DNA of 21,348 bases. It comes from UBA3263 sp964508865 (GTDB taxonomy: Bacteria > Bacteroidota > Bacteroidia > Bacteroidales > Muribaculaceae). The notes beneath the pieces are model-generated. The model was not told where the DNA came from, made no database searches, and worked only from the letters and a program-made list of their open reading frames with translations. Where the stretch lies: contig CAZDVP010000018.1 in assembly GCA_964508865.1 (NCBI GenBank), forward strand, positions 1-21,348. The letters run 5' to 3'. Made by a program: the position numbers and the translations under genes. Numbering within the stretch: position 1 is the stretch's first letter; each line of letters opens with the position of its first letter. Below are positions 7,203-15,204 of this stretch, in pieces.

Positions 7203-8117
7203 TCAGTCGATTCTGACGTTGAATTTGGGGAGGAGGCGCAGGGGGTGCCAGCTTTGTTTGGAGGCGCGCAGGCCGGGGTCGCCGGCGTCGTCCTGGCGGT
7301 TGACGTAGAGCAGGCGGCGGTCGCGGCGGCGCATTTCGGCGGCAAACATCGAGGCGAGGGCTTCGTTGGCGCCGGCGACGGTGTGGTCGCATTTTTCAAC
7401 GTGGACGTGGAGGGTGTCGCCCTTGGTTTCGCCAACTGTGAAGCCGACTATGGCGCCGCCAACAACCAGTGCCTGCCCAACGAGGTAGGGCGCATAGTCG
7501 CTCCAGTTGGCGAGCATGGAGTCGACGGCGGCGAACTCGGAGCGGCCGGTGGGGGAATCGTCGTGGCCTACGGTGTGGAGCAGGCGGCGACACTCGGCGG
7601 CTATGTGGCGGTCGATGTCAACGAGGCAGGCGTCGGGGTGGTCGGCCATGAAGCGGTTAACGTGGTTGCGCTTCTTTTTCATGGCGCCGCCGCTGAGGTC
7701 GGCCATGGCGTTGATGTCGTAGAGATAGTCGCTCCACTCGCTGCCCAGTTCTGAAACCTCGACCCGGGGCAGGGAGGCGAACAGATGCAGCCGGTCCTCG
7801 GGCACTGCCGAGAGCCAGGTGGGTTCATGGGAGGCACGGAGCAGTTCCATTGATTCGTTGAAGTCGGCATCGCCAACGGGCATGGCAAAGGCGGGAATCG
7901 AGAGGTCGTCTTCGCGGCCGCCGAGAATATAGAGGGTGTTGTTGCGGATGGCCATACGGTAGTTGAAATGGTCGGTCCAGAGAACTATGCCGCCGAAGGT
8001 GTAGTCGCAGGTGCGGCTGTCGGACAGGCGCATGAACCGGGCAATGTCGGCGAAATCTTCGCGGGTAATGGTGTGGAACCGGAGTCCCTGAATAGTCGTT
8101 GTGGTGTATCTGTTCAT
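7203..8117 (-). CDS. DUF2156 (phosphatidylglycerol lysyltransferase C-terminal-like) protein
   Basis: With the ATG at 8117 the product is 304 aa. An open frame continues upstream to 8738, but it runs antisense through tsaE and is rejected. The protein shows the double acyltransferase (GNAT-like) pattern of DUF2156: an N-terminal half with FADIARFMRLSDSRTCDY, FGGIVLWTDHFNYRMAI and LYILGGRED, then KKKRNHVNRFMADHP and the late GGAIVGFTVGE, GANEALASMFAAEM and RLLYVNRQDDAGDPGLR, close to the C-terminal domain of MprF/LPG synthases. It has no membrane segments, unlike MprF. In this family the C-terminal domain transfers an aminoacyl group from tRNA to a lipid or other acceptor; the substrate here is unknown. 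A TACTTTCG element (8120-8127, minus strand) sits almost on the start codon, so a nearly leaderless transcript is possible. Base composition is clearly richer in G+C than the kinase operon. Confidence 0.8.
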   Translation of the reverse strand: MNRYTTTTIQGLRFHTITREDFADIARFMRLSDSRTCDYTFGGIVLWTDHFNYRMAIRNNTLYILGGREDDLSIPAFAMPVGDADFNESMELLRASHEPTWLSAVPEDRLHLFASLPRVEVSELGSEWSDYLYDINAMADLSGGAMKKKRNHVNRFMADHPDACLVDIDRHIAAECRRLLHTVGHDDSPTGRSEFAAVDSMLANWSDYAPYLVGQALVVGGAIVGFTVGETKGDTLHVHVEKCDHTVAGANEALASMFAAEMRRRDRRLLYVNRQDDAGDPGLRASKQSWHPLRLLPKFNVRID

Positions 8118-8200
8118 AGCGAAAGTAGCGGTAGTAAATAGTAGTAGCGTGTAGTTAAAGTAAAACCGCGCCGGGGCGCTGATTGTTCGGAAAATTTGCG

Positions 8201-8208
8201 TAAATTTG
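8201..8208 (+). promoter_or_regulatory. -7 promoter element of tsaE (TAAATTTG)
   Basis: This is a perfect TAnnTTTG match eight bases before the tsaE ATG at 8217. It implies transcription starting only a few bases before the start codon. No clear TTTG is present at the -33 distance. It also argues against the upstream TTG start at 8196, which would lie before the element. Confidence 0.55.
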
Positions 8209-8216
8209 CCACCGAA

Positions 8217-8639
8217 ATGAAAACTATAACGATTCAAAACCTCGACGCGCTGCCCGGGGCCGCGCGCGATTTCATCGAAGATATGGGCGACCGCACCGTG
8301 GTTGCTCTCCACGGCGAGATGGGCGCCGGCAAAACAACTTTCATCAACGCCTTGTGTAAGGAACTGGGCGTTGAGTCGGACCCGACGGCGTCGCCCACCT
8401 TTGCGTTGGTCAACGAGTATCGTTCCGACACCACCGCCGAGCTGATTTATCACTTCGACCTCTATCGGCTCGAAAGCCTCGACGAGGCGCTGGATATGGG
8501 CATGGAGGACTATCTGGACTGCGGGGCGGTGTGTCTGATCGAGTGGCCCGACATTGTTGACCCGATGCTGCCCGACGACACCATTGACCTGACAATCACG
8601 GTCAACCCCGACGGCTCGCGCACGCTCGCCTGGCAGTAA
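8217..8639 (+). CDS. tsaE: tRNA threonylcarbamoyladenosine biosynthesis ATPase TsaE
   Basis: This 140-aa protein is the normal length for TsaE, the small ATPase that works with TsaB and TsaD to make t6A at position 37 of ANN-decoding tRNAs. The P-loop is GEMGAGKT (33-40). The family markers SPTFALVNEY, HFDLYRL and CLIEWPD follow in order. I chose the ATG at 8217 over an in-frame TTG at 8196 because a promoter -7 element (8201-8208) lies between them. It diverges from the DUF2156 gene and probably shares a transcript with the transglycosylase gene 42 nt downstream. Confidence 0.95.
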   Translation: MKTITIQNLDALPGAARDFIEDMGDRTVVALHGEMGAGKTTFINALCKELGVESDPTASPTFALVNEYRSDTTAELIYHFDLYRLESLDEALDMGMEDYLDCGAVCLIEWPDIVDPMLPDDTIDLTITVNPDGSRTLAWQ

Positions 8640-8681
8640 GGCTCTCTGAACCTTTTGGGGGCGGCGGGGGTTTGATTCAGT

Positions 8682-10064
8682 ATGAAGAAGATTATCCTTG
8701 CCGGCCTGTGCGCGCTGGTTCTGGGCGGCTGCGGCCACAGGCCTCAGCCCGACGCTGCGGTTGCCGCGCAGGCAAACGTTGTGCCCGACACTTTGCGCGT
8801 CGGCACGCTATATTCGCCAACCTCATTTTTTATTTACCGCGGCGACTCGCTGGGCATTGACTTCGACCTGGTGCGCTCGCTAGCGGCTGACCTCAACCGC
8901 CCCTGGACGCTCCGGGTGGCCCAATCGCTGCCTCAGTTGGTTGCAATGCTCGACTCGGGGGTAATCAACCTGGCGGCCTACCCGATTCCGATAACGGCCG
9001 AATACTCGCAGTCGGCGCTGCCTTGTGGCTTCGTGTCGACCGATTGCCAGGTGCTCGTTCAGCAAACGCCCCTGGGCTCCGAACCCGAAATAACCGATGC
9101 GGCCCAGCTGCCGGGCCACCGCGTCAGCGTGCTGGCCGGCTCGCGCTACGACCACCGCCTGCAAAACCTCAACTCCGAACTCGGCGGCGGAATTGAAATC
9201 GAACGACTCGACCCCGACTCGGTGGCCCCCGAAGACCTCATCGACATGGTTGCCGACGGGCGCATTGAGCGCGCGGTGCTCTCGGCCGACATTGCTCAGC
9301 TCCACGGCTCCTACCACTCCAACATCAACGCGCAGGTCGAGGTTTCGCTGCTTCAGCGCCAGGCCTGGGCAGTGGCTCCGGGCCAAACCGTTCTGGCCGG
9401 CGCAATCGACTCCTGGGCCGAGCGCACCGAGCCCGCCGAGCAGCGCGCCGAACTGCTCAAGCGCTACTATCAGCTCAACAAACTCGACGGCCGCACAACC
9501 TACGGCAAAATCGACCTGTCGGACGGCACCCTCAGCCCCAAATATGACCCGATTTTCCGCCGCTGGGCCCAGACCATCAACTGGGACTGGCGCCTGCTGG
9601 CGGCCCAGGCCTACACCGAAAGCCGCTTCAACCCCTCGGCCCGCTCCTTTGCCGGCGCGCGGGGGCTGATGCAGATAATGCCGCGCACCGGCCGCGCCTA
9701 CGGCCTGAAGAACGCCAACAACCCCGAGCAGTCGGTCAAGGCCGCAGTCAGCTACCTCAACGACCTGGACCGGATGTTTGCCTCGAGGGTGCCCGACCCG
9801 GCCGAGCGCCTCAAATTCGTGCTCGCAGCCTATAACGCCGGTCAGGGCCACATTTTCGACGCCATGCGTCTGGCTGAAAAACATGGCCTCGACCCAACGA
9901 AATGGGACGACAATGTGGAAAAAACAGTGCTCATGCTCGCAAATCCGCAACATTATAATGATAATGTCGTAAAATATGGCTATCTTCGCGGACGTGAAAC
10001 CTTCGACTATGTTGACCGGATCATGACCCTCTATAACCTCGGCAAAACAGCAATTCCCGCATAA
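8682..10064 (+). CDS. mltF: MltF-type membrane-bound lytic murein transglycosylase lipoprotein
   Basis: The 460-aa product starts with a lipoprotein signal ending in LGGC (Cys17). Residues about 35-265 form a periplasmic substrate-binding-type (SBP_bac_3) domain, e.g. LRVGTLYSPTSFFIYRGDS and GIDFDLVRSLAADL. Residues about 295-440 are a lysozyme-like SLT domain with AQAYTESRFNP, whose Glu313 is the expected catalytic acid, then GARGLMQIMP, AAVSYLNDLDRMF and LAAYNAGQGH. This order defines MltF, which cleaves peptidoglycan to 1,6-anhydromuropeptides. The length fits the family. It follows tsaE by 42 nt and precedes a DUF3332 gene by 16 nt. G+C is high, so large antisense frames over it are shadows. 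Confidence 0.92.
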   Translation: MKKIILAGLCALVLGGCGHRPQPDAAVAAQANVVPDTLRVGTLYSPTSFFIYRGDSLGIDFDLVRSLAADLNRPWTLRVAQSLPQLVAMLDSGVINLAAYPIPITAEYSQSALPCGFVSTDCQVLVQQTPLGSEPEITDAAQLPGHRVSVLAGSRYDHRLQNLNSELGGGIEIERLDPDSVAPEDLIDMVADGRIERAVLSADIAQLHGSYHSNINAQVEVSLLQRQAWAVAPGQTVLAGAIDSWAERTEPAEQRAELLKRYYQLNKLDGRTTYGKIDLSDGTLSPKYDPIFRRWAQTINWDWRLLAAQAYTESRFNPSARSFAGARGLMQIMPRTGRAYGLKNANNPEQSVKAAVSYLNDLDRMFASRVPDPAERLKFVLAAYNAGQGHIFDAMRLAEKHGLDPTKWDDNVEKTVLMLANPQHYNDNVVKYGYLRGRETFDYVDRIMTLYNLGKTAIPA

Positions 10065-10080
10065 CTCTCAATAATTCATC

Positions 10081-10623
10081 ATGAAAAAAACATTCATCCG
10101 TGTGGCCCTCGTGCTAACAATCGCCGCTTCGCTCGGCCTCAGCTCCTGCATTGGCAGCTTTGCCCTGACCAACCGCTTGATGAGCTGGAACAAAACCATA
10201 AGCAACAAGTTCGTCAACGAACTCGTGTTCGTTGCCTTCTGGATTCTTCCGGTCTATGAAGTCTCGACCATTGCCGACATTCTGGTGCTCAACTCCATAG
10301 AATTCTGGAGCGGCTCCAACCCCATGGCCTGCTCGACCCAACACATCAAAGGCGCCGACGGCCGCAACTACCTGGTCAAATGCGACGGCAAAGGCTACGA
10401 CATCATTGCTGAAGACGACCAAACCAGCATTCGCCTGGACTTCGACGTTGAAGCTCAGCGCTGGGACGTTACCGCCGGCGGCCAGACCTACGAACTGCTC
10501 ACGTTCGTTGACCCCGACCACGTTTCGCTACCCGCTGCCGACGGCACCCGCCAGACCGTTAGCCTCGACGCCGCCGGCCTCATGGCCTATCAGGCCCAGG
10601 CCCCCGTGCAGCTGATTTTTTAA
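10081..10623 (+). CDS. DUF3332 lipoprotein
   Basis: The 180-aa product carries a lipoprotein signal with the lipobox LSSC (Cys23). The next 60 residues match the DUF3332 pattern common in Bacteroidota: CIGSFALTNRLMSWN, KFVNELVFVAFWILPVYEV and a hydrophobic stretch before LNSIEFWSGSNP. The C-terminal half (about 85-180) is a beta-rich region with YLVKCDGKGYDI and RLDFDVEAQRWDV. The function is unknown. The hydrophobic block after the lipid-modified cysteine may sit in the membrane. It starts 16 nt after the transglycosylase stop and probably belongs to the same transcript. Confidence 0.85.
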   Translation: MKKTFIRVALVLTIAASLGLSSCIGSFALTNRLMSWNKTISNKFVNELVFVAFWILPVYEVSTIADILVLNSIEFWSGSNPMACSTQHIKGADGRNYLVKCDGKGYDIIAEDDQTSIRLDFDVEAQRWDVTAGGQTYELLTFVDPDHVSLPAADGTRQTVSLDAAGLMAYQAQAPVQLIF

Positions 10624-10691
10624 TCGCGAGTGAACAAAAAAACAGCCCGGAGCGTTAGAACTGAAAAAGCTAATAATTCAAACAACAAACA

Positions 10692-11126
10692 ATGAAGAAA
10701 ACTTATTTCATCCTCGCTGCCGCAGCCGCAATGGTTGCCACTACCGCATGCTCTAAAAAAGCCGAAACCGCAACCACCGACGAAACCCCCGTTGAAGCAA
10801 CCGCCGCTGAATATTCAGGCGTGCTCCCCGCAGCCGACGCCGACGGAGTGAACTACACCGTTAGCCTCACTGCCGAAACCGACACCACCGGCACCTTCAG
10901 CATGACCGAAGACTACATTCAGGGCGACACCATCGGCCAGTCGTTTACCTCGGCCGGCACCTATGCAGTGATTGAAAACGAAGGTCAGAAATACGTAGCT
11001 CTGGCTCAGGACGCAGCCAACATCACCTACTTCCGCTGCGACGGCGACACCGCCATCACCATGGTCAGCGCCGACCTCACCCCCGCCGTTTCCGACCTCA
11101 ACTACACCCTCACCCGCACCAAATAA
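10692..11126 (+). CDS. NlpE N-terminal-domain-like lipoprotein
   Basis: The 144-aa product has a signal peptide with lipobox TTAC (Cys20), a short Thr/Glu-rich linker, then a small beta-barrel-like domain beginning YSGVLPAADADGVNYTVSL. That pattern is typical of the NlpE N-terminal (copper resistance lipoprotein) family. The E. coli protein has a CxxC motif that is not seen here; only one further cysteine (FRCDGD) is present, so copper handling should not be assumed. A 68-nt gap separates it from the DUF3332 gene with no clear promoter in it. A hairpin 31 nt after the stop could end the transcript. Confidence 0.8.
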   Translation: MKKTYFILAAAAAMVATTACSKKAETATTDETPVEATAAEYSGVLPAADADGVNYTVSLTAETDTTGTFSMTEDYIQGDTIGQSFTSAGTYAVIENEGQKYVALAQDAANITYFRCDGDTAITMVSADLTPAVSDLNYTLTRTK

Positions 11127-11157
11127 CCCACCCCACTTCCCTTCCCCCCAACACGAA

Positions 11158-11200
11158 GAGGCCGTCTGACAAGTTTAGGCGGCCTCTATTCAACTTGTCA
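11158..11200. terminator. convergent terminator region with two competing hairpins
   Basis: The arms GAGGCCGTC (11158-11166) and GGCGGCCTC (11178-11186) form a 9-bp stem with one G-U pair. Overlapping them, TGACAAGTT (11167-11175) and AACTTGTCA (11192-11200) form a second perfect 9-bp stem, so only one of the two can form. It lies between the ends of two converging genes, so bidirectional termination is likely. No long T run follows on either strand. Confidence 0.6.
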
Positions 11201-11209
11201 ACAAAATCA

Positions 11210-12562
11210 TTAGAGGAGGGAGGCCATGTAGATTGGCAGGCAAATGATGTCGTAGTCCTTGCGTAGGTCTTTGGTATATAGCAGATAACGCCGGTTAATA
11301 CGCGAGGAGTACTTGGCCTGAAATTCATCGAGCGACTTATGGGCTTTGTAGCTTGATGACTTGACTTCAATAGGACAGATCTTATCGTGGCGGCTCAGCA
11401 GGAAATCAATCTCATAGCGGCCGGCTGATGCCGACTCCGATGTTTGACCTTTAAAGGTATAGTAAAACAGCGAATTACCTGCTCCGACAAGTTGCTGAGC
11501 TACAACATTTTCATAGATATAACCCAGGTCGGCCGGCAGTTTATCCAAAAGCAGTTTCTGATATATGATATTCTCCGTAAAGTCCTTATCCATAAAGGCC
11601 AGCGTTATGAACAAGCCGGTGTCGGCAAGAAACATCTTGAAGCAGTCATAGCCGGCATGGAGGGCAAATCCAACGTTAGGATCATCGGCATGGTAGGCAA
11701 AGTTCACCGTTTTGGACTCGTCAATATCTGCAAAAATTTCTTCAAGCCGCGAAATTCTTGAGTTTTCGATTACCTTACCAACCCGATAGCGCATATTATT
11801 GCGGGCCAACTCGGCAGGGATGGACTTAAAAATCGTTGCCGCACGCCCTTTGTCGTCGATTTTTTTAAAGTCATCGATATAGAGGTTTAGAATGTCGCGC
11901 TTCACATCATCGACCGTTTCGAAATTTGATGTGTCCAGATATTCGGCAACAGCTTGCGGCATGCCTCCCACAAGCATATAAAGCCTGAAGAGCTTAAACA
12001 TTTCGCGGTTCACTGCATCGCCCAGCGGTTTGAGATGCTCAAACGAATAGCGAATGAGATCAAACGTTGGTTTCTTTCCTATAGCCCAAAGGAATTCTTC
12101 GAAATCCATTGGGTGCATTTCAATTCGACGCTCCTCGCTGGGAATGAGAATTCCCTGAATGTTGCGTTTAATCGAAATTAGTGAGCCGGTTTCTATGTAG
12201 TCATACCGGCCGTCCTTGACCAGATGCTTGATTGCCTGGCGAGCCTGAGGGCAGAACTGCACTTCATCGAAAATTATACATGCTTTCCCGGGGGTCAACT
12301 GAGTGCCGGTAATAGCCTGAAGAGTAAGAAAAAAATAGTGCAGATCCGAGAGGTCATCGAAAAGCTTTAGCATATCGGGACTGACCTTAGTGAAGTCTAT
12401 CAACAAATAGTTTTCATACTCTTTTTTCGCAAACTCCTCGGCGATTGTTGACTTGCCAACACGGCGCGCACCCTCAATCAGAAGGGCGGACTTGCCTCTC
12501 GATTTTTCCTTCCAGGCTTTGAGCTTGGCATAGATTTTGCGCTTAAATATAGGATAATCCAT
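11210..12562 (-). CDS. AAA_14 / DUF4143 ATPase
   Basis: From the ATG at 12562 the product is 450 aa. The N-terminal AAA domain has the Walker A GARRVGKST (31-39) and the Walker B CIIFDEVQ (D99, E100). The C-terminal DUF4143 part ends with a PD-(D/E)xK-like signature: D386 in EIDFLL, then E399 and K401 in PIEVKSS. Such ATPases are very common accessory genes in Bacteroidota, and their role is not settled. I chose the ATG at 12562 over an upstream TTG because a full promoter (12584-12615) lies just before it. Base composition is richer in A+T than the housekeeping genes upstream. It follows the AlbA_2 gene on the same strand after 168 nt, with its own regulation. A role in defence or stress is possible but not shown. 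Confidence 0.9.
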   Translation of the reverse strand: MDYPIFKRKIYAKLKAWKEKSRGKSALLIEGARRVGKSTIAEEFAKKEYENYLLIDFTKVSPDMLKLFDDLSDLHYFFLTLQAITGTQLTPGKACIIFDEVQFCPQARQAIKHLVKDGRYDYIETGSLISIKRNIQGILIPSEERRIEMHPMDFEEFLWAIGKKPTFDLIRYSFEHLKPLGDAVNREMFKLFRLYMLVGGMPQAVAEYLDTSNFETVDDVKRDILNLYIDDFKKIDDKGRAATIFKSIPAELARNNMRYRVGKVIENSRISRLEEIFADIDESKTVNFAYHADDPNVGFALHAGYDCFKMFLADTGLFITLAFMDKDFTENIIYQKLLLDKLPADLGYIYENVVAQQLVGAGNSLFYYTFKGQTSESASAGRYEIDFLLSRHDKICPIEVKSSSYKAHKSLDEFQAKYSSRINRRYLLYTKDLRKDYDIICLPIYMASLL

Positions 12563-12583
12563 ATAACTTTCTAATTTTGAGCG

Positions 12584-12615
12584 CAAATATAATGATTTTG
12601 TCAAGAAACGACAAA
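12584..12615 (-). promoter_or_regulatory. promoter of the AAA/DUF4143 gene (TTTG - 20 nt - TATATTTG)
   Basis: On the minus strand TTTG (12612-12615) is followed after exactly 20 nt by TATATTTG (12584-12591), a full match to the Bacteroides -33/-7 promoter consensus. The start codon follows 21 nt later. The spacer holds the first of three related repeats, which suggests repression or control at this site. Confidence 0.75.
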
Positions 12616-12679
12616 TTTTTAGGGGCTATTTTGTACAAGAAACGGGATTTTTTAGAACCCTGTTTTGTACAAGAAACGG
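12596..12679. repeat. three spaced 16-17 bp direct repeats at the AAA gene promoter
   Basis: TTTTGTACAAGAAACGG occurs twice without change (12629-12645 and 12663-12679), and a variant TTTTGTCAAGAAACGA lies at 12596-12611. The copies are 33 and 34 nt apart, about three helical turns. The two full copies hold the palindrome TTGTACAA; the variant instead forms TTGTC/GACAA around AAGAAAC. The variant copy falls inside the promoter spacer. Confidence 0.85.
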
Positions 12680-12730
12680 AAAATGTTGGGCTTTTAAAGT
12701 TGCGGAAGGAGGACCCCGTCAATCTTATTT

Positions 12731-14245
12731 TCAATCGTCTCTCCGGATTTCCCAATGCCCATTTTTTGAATGGCCTAACCAAACAACATTATTTGCTCTT
12801 AACCAGCGTTTGAGAGTTGATGATGATACGCCTAACATACGCGAAAGGTCCGCTTTTGTTACTTTGGGGTTCTTTTGGAGTGCTTCTATCAATCTTTGAG
12901 GTCCATTTTGGGGGTCATCAACTCCCTTAGCGCCCTTTTGGGGCTCATTTTGGGGTTCACCATGCTCAACAAAATCATTGTAGAGTTCGAGCATGGCTTT
13001 AACGTCTTGCTCGTTGCCCGCAGTATTGAGTGTCAAAGTAGTGCGGTCCACACCATTGCTATGAGTTTCTTCGATTGTTGCCGGGGTATGGTAGACTTTT
13101 TCCCACACTTTGCAGATACCACTGAGTCCACTTCCGGCCCGCTCTCCAAATTCAATCAAAGAGAAGATTTTCAGCATTATTCCGTTGCGTGGGTCGGAGA
13201 TACCACCATTAACAGCTTCAGTAATAGATATTCGCACAGAACCGGGATTTGACAGTTTGTAGCCATCTTCAGACTTCTGGATAACTAAGCCTTGGCGTCC
13301 ATAAAAATCAGCATGAACTACCATGTTGGTAACAGCTTCCCTGAGGAGTTTATGTATTGGGGTATCATCGACCCGCAAATTACCTTTCAATACAAAAGGA
13401 ACTTTCAAACCTTGCTGCATTCGCCGAAGGGCTTCGATGACGAAGTCGAAAACATTGCCGCTCCAATCGCCGGATGTTGAAACTATGCGGTCGCTCCAGC
13501 GGGTTGCACCTAATGAACGGTTTTCTTGATAGTCGAGAAAGTAGTTAGGAAATTCTCTAGTAATCTCATATTCATATCCGAACATGAGCAGTCCGGCAGC
13601 AGTTGGATGATATTTACCATCTTCACCGATTCCTATAGCTCCAATCTTACGCAGAAATATTTCATCATCCTCGTTATTCCAAAGATGATTGGCATGGGCA
13701 GAACGAAAAAAATTTCGGTAGCCCTTAACGGTATCCTTACTAAAAACGGATATATCCATATTCTCAAGAACCTTTGCATCTTGAGTAACGTAGGCTGCAT
13801 CCCGAAACATCAGCGACATTTCGTCGATAGAGCAGTGGTAGTCCCCTTCGTGATTTCGACGAAAAGTACCGGATTTGGGATCCATTCCAACATAGACAGG
13901 ACGGGCTGCACGTTCCGCACGAGGTACACGAACTAAAAGAATATTCTTTCCATCGAGTACCTCAGTCTTGACCATACTTTGAGTAACAATATTGGCACTA
14001 ATCTTCTGGCGATTATTGACCATATTCCAGAAATCCTTCTGAAGTTTCTCTACATCAACATCTTCCGGATGAAGGGAGCCATCGTTTGCCTCGTTTACAC
14101 CGAGCAGAATTATACCACCATCGGTATTGGCAAACGCGGAATATGTTTCCCAAAAAGATCCCGGGAAACCACCCTTAGCCTTCTTGGCCTCGAGCTGATT
14201 ATGTTCTCTATATTCACTTAGCTTACTTAAGTCGAATTCTGCCAT
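12731..14245 (-). CDS. AlbA_2 (Schlafen-type) / HATPase_c_4 protein with C-terminal winged helix
   Basis: The 504-aa protein opens with an AlbA_2 putative DNA-binding domain: REHNQLEAKKAKGG, FWETYSAFANTDGGIILLGV and LLVRVPRAERAARPVYVG. A central region with the RecG-like/HATPase_c_4 pattern follows: LLREAVTNMVVHADFYGRQG, LSNPGSVRI and ERAGSGLSGICKVWEK. After a PQNEPQ-type repetitive linker (about 430-450) comes a winged helix-turn-helix (VTKADLSRMLGVSSSTLKRW). Members are often annotated as ATP-binding or transcriptional regulatory proteins, and their function is poorly known. The ATG lies 2 nt after the glycosyltransferase stop, so it can be read from the housekeeping transcript, yet it is clearly richer in A+T than the genes before it. 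This suggests an acquired gene. It may be paired with the AAA/DUF4143 gene downstream. Confidence 0.88.
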   Translation of the reverse strand: MAEFDLSKLSEYREHNQLEAKKAKGGFPGSFWETYSAFANTDGGIILLGVNEANDGSLHPEDVDVEKLQKDFWNMVNNRQKISANIVTQSMVKTEVLDGKNILLVRVPRAERAARPVYVGMDPKSGTFRRNHEGDYHCSIDEMSLMFRDAAYVTQDAKVLENMDISVFSKDTVKGYRNFFRSAHANHLWNNEDDEIFLRKIGAIGIGEDGKYHPTAAGLLMFGYEYEITREFPNYFLDYQENRSLGATRWSDRIVSTSGDWSGNVFDFVIEALRRMQQGLKVPFVLKGNLRVDDTPIHKLLREAVTNMVVHADFYGRQGLVIQKSEDGYKLSNPGSVRISITEAVNGGISDPRNGIMLKIFSLIEFGERAGSGLSGICKVWEKVYHTPATIEETHSNGVDRTTLTLNTAGNEQDVKAMLELYNDFVEHGEPQNEPQKGAKGVDDPQNGPQRLIEALQKNPKVTKADLSRMLGVSSSTLKRWLRANNVVWLGHSKNGHWEIRRDD

Positions 14246-14247
14246 AA

Positions 14248-15204
14248 CTATGAAATTTTTATGAGTTGCGGGAGGAGGTAGGTGCGGAGGGTGAGCAGGG
14301 CGGTGGCGAGTTCGAGGCGGGGGTTGGTGAAGCGGCGAATCCAGCGGTGGTTGTTTTCAATCATTTCGCGGGCCAGGGCCGGACGGGAGAGGTAGTGGTC
14401 CATCTGGTCGAGCAGGTCGGAATAGTCGGCCGACACGGCAACATAGTTTTCGCCGGGGCGAAGCAGCGCCTCCTGAAACCAGGATTCCATTGTCGGTTTG
14501 GGCATCACAGGCAGAGAGTTGGAACTCATGACCCATTTGAGGTTGGTAGCAACGTCGTTGCCCTCAATGCAGGCAATGAACTTGTAATGCAACTGCTGGT
14601 CAACGGTCATGCGCCCGCGCTGCCATTCGGGGCGGCCGCCTTCGAGGTTGGTCTGGCCCAGGTCGGTTCGCGGGTGGCCGAACCAGCGCTTCAAAAAGTC
14701 GTAGCGCTCGCTGCGGTGCACTTCGTTGCGCGACACTATTTCGGGCCGCTTTTTCTGCCAGGGCAGTGGGTCGGAGTCGACGAAGCGGAAGTGGCGTATG
14801 GCGTTGAGGGGCATCAGGGTCGCATTTTCGTCGCCAACGCAGCGGGCCTTGCAGAGCGTTGGCAGGGCAAAGGGGTCGTAGATGTCGCCGGGAGCATAGA
14901 GAAAGCGCACCGACTGCGGAAAATAGTTCAGCGCGCGCCGCAGCGGAAAGAAGTAGCCGGTGTGGCGCGGCTTGGAGCGGGGCATGCGGAAGTCGGCGGC
15001 GGTTATCAGCCGGGCGGGGTCGGCATCAGCCGGATCGAGCGCGCGGCGGCAATAGTAGGCAGCGCGCTGCCGGGCTGCGTCGAGCTGGTCGGCGGTCAAG
15101 GAGTCGAGCACCCGGGGCAATGAATAGAGCGCCGCGGGGAGCACGGAATCGAGCAACCCGCGGAAAATGAATGAGGTTTTGTCAGGGCCGATGAGTTTAG
15201 ACAT
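14248..15204 (-). CDS. family-90 glycosyltransferase (CAP10 / LPS-modifying type)
   Basis: With the ATG at 15204 the product is 318 aa. The C-terminal half matches the CAP10/Glyco_transf_90 pattern: HYKFIACIEGNDVATNLKWV, SNSLPVMPKPTMESWFQEAL and NYVAVSADYSDLLDQMDHYL, followed by a helical end. The family transfers sugars such as xylose; bacterial members act on LPS or capsule. The acceptor here is unknown. I chose MSKLIGPDK over an earlier in-frame start inside ychF because it gives an 8-nt overlap with the ychF stop (15197-15204), which suits translational coupling. G+C is high and a large plus-strand frame over it is a shadow. It is the last housekeeping-type gene before the accessory pair. 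Confidence 0.8.
   Translation of the reverse strand: MSKLIGPDKTSFIFRGLLDSVLPAALYSLPRVLDSLTADQLDAARQRAAYYCRRALDPADADPARLITAADFRMPRSKPRHTGYFFPLRRALNYFPQSVRFLYAPGDIYDPFALPTLCKARCVGDENATLMPLNAIRHFRFVDSDPLPWQKKRPEIVSRNEVHRSERYDFLKRWFGHPRTDLGQTNLEGGRPEWQRGRMTVDQQLHYKFIACIEGNDVATNLKWVMSSNSLPVMPKPTMESWFQEALLRPGENYVAVSADYSDLLDQMDHYLSRPALAREMIENNHRWIRRFTNPRLELATALLTLRTYLLPQLIKIS

Noticed and set aside
8118..8738. In-frame upstream extension of the DUF2156 gene to a 511-aa protein
   Set aside because: The extension is antisense to all of tsaE, and its sequence does not fit the family; the ATG at 8117 gives a normal product.
8880..9953. Long minus-strand frame over the transglycosylase gene
   Set aside because: Shadow frame in GC-rich sequence; the plus-strand product is a clear MltF.
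11160..11170. Similarity of GCCGTCTGAC to the Neisseria DNA uptake sequence
   Set aside because: It lacks the final A of the uptake core, is part of a terminator hairpin, and the window is clearly not Neisseria.
12596..12679. Small CRISPR array
   Set aside because: Only three short (16-17 bp) copies, one degenerate, gaps of 17 nt, sitting on a promoter and with no cas genes.
12543..12782. 79-codon minus-strand frame across the repeats before the AAA gene
   Set aside because: It spans the promoter and repeats, overlaps neighbours in another frame and has no recognisable protein features.
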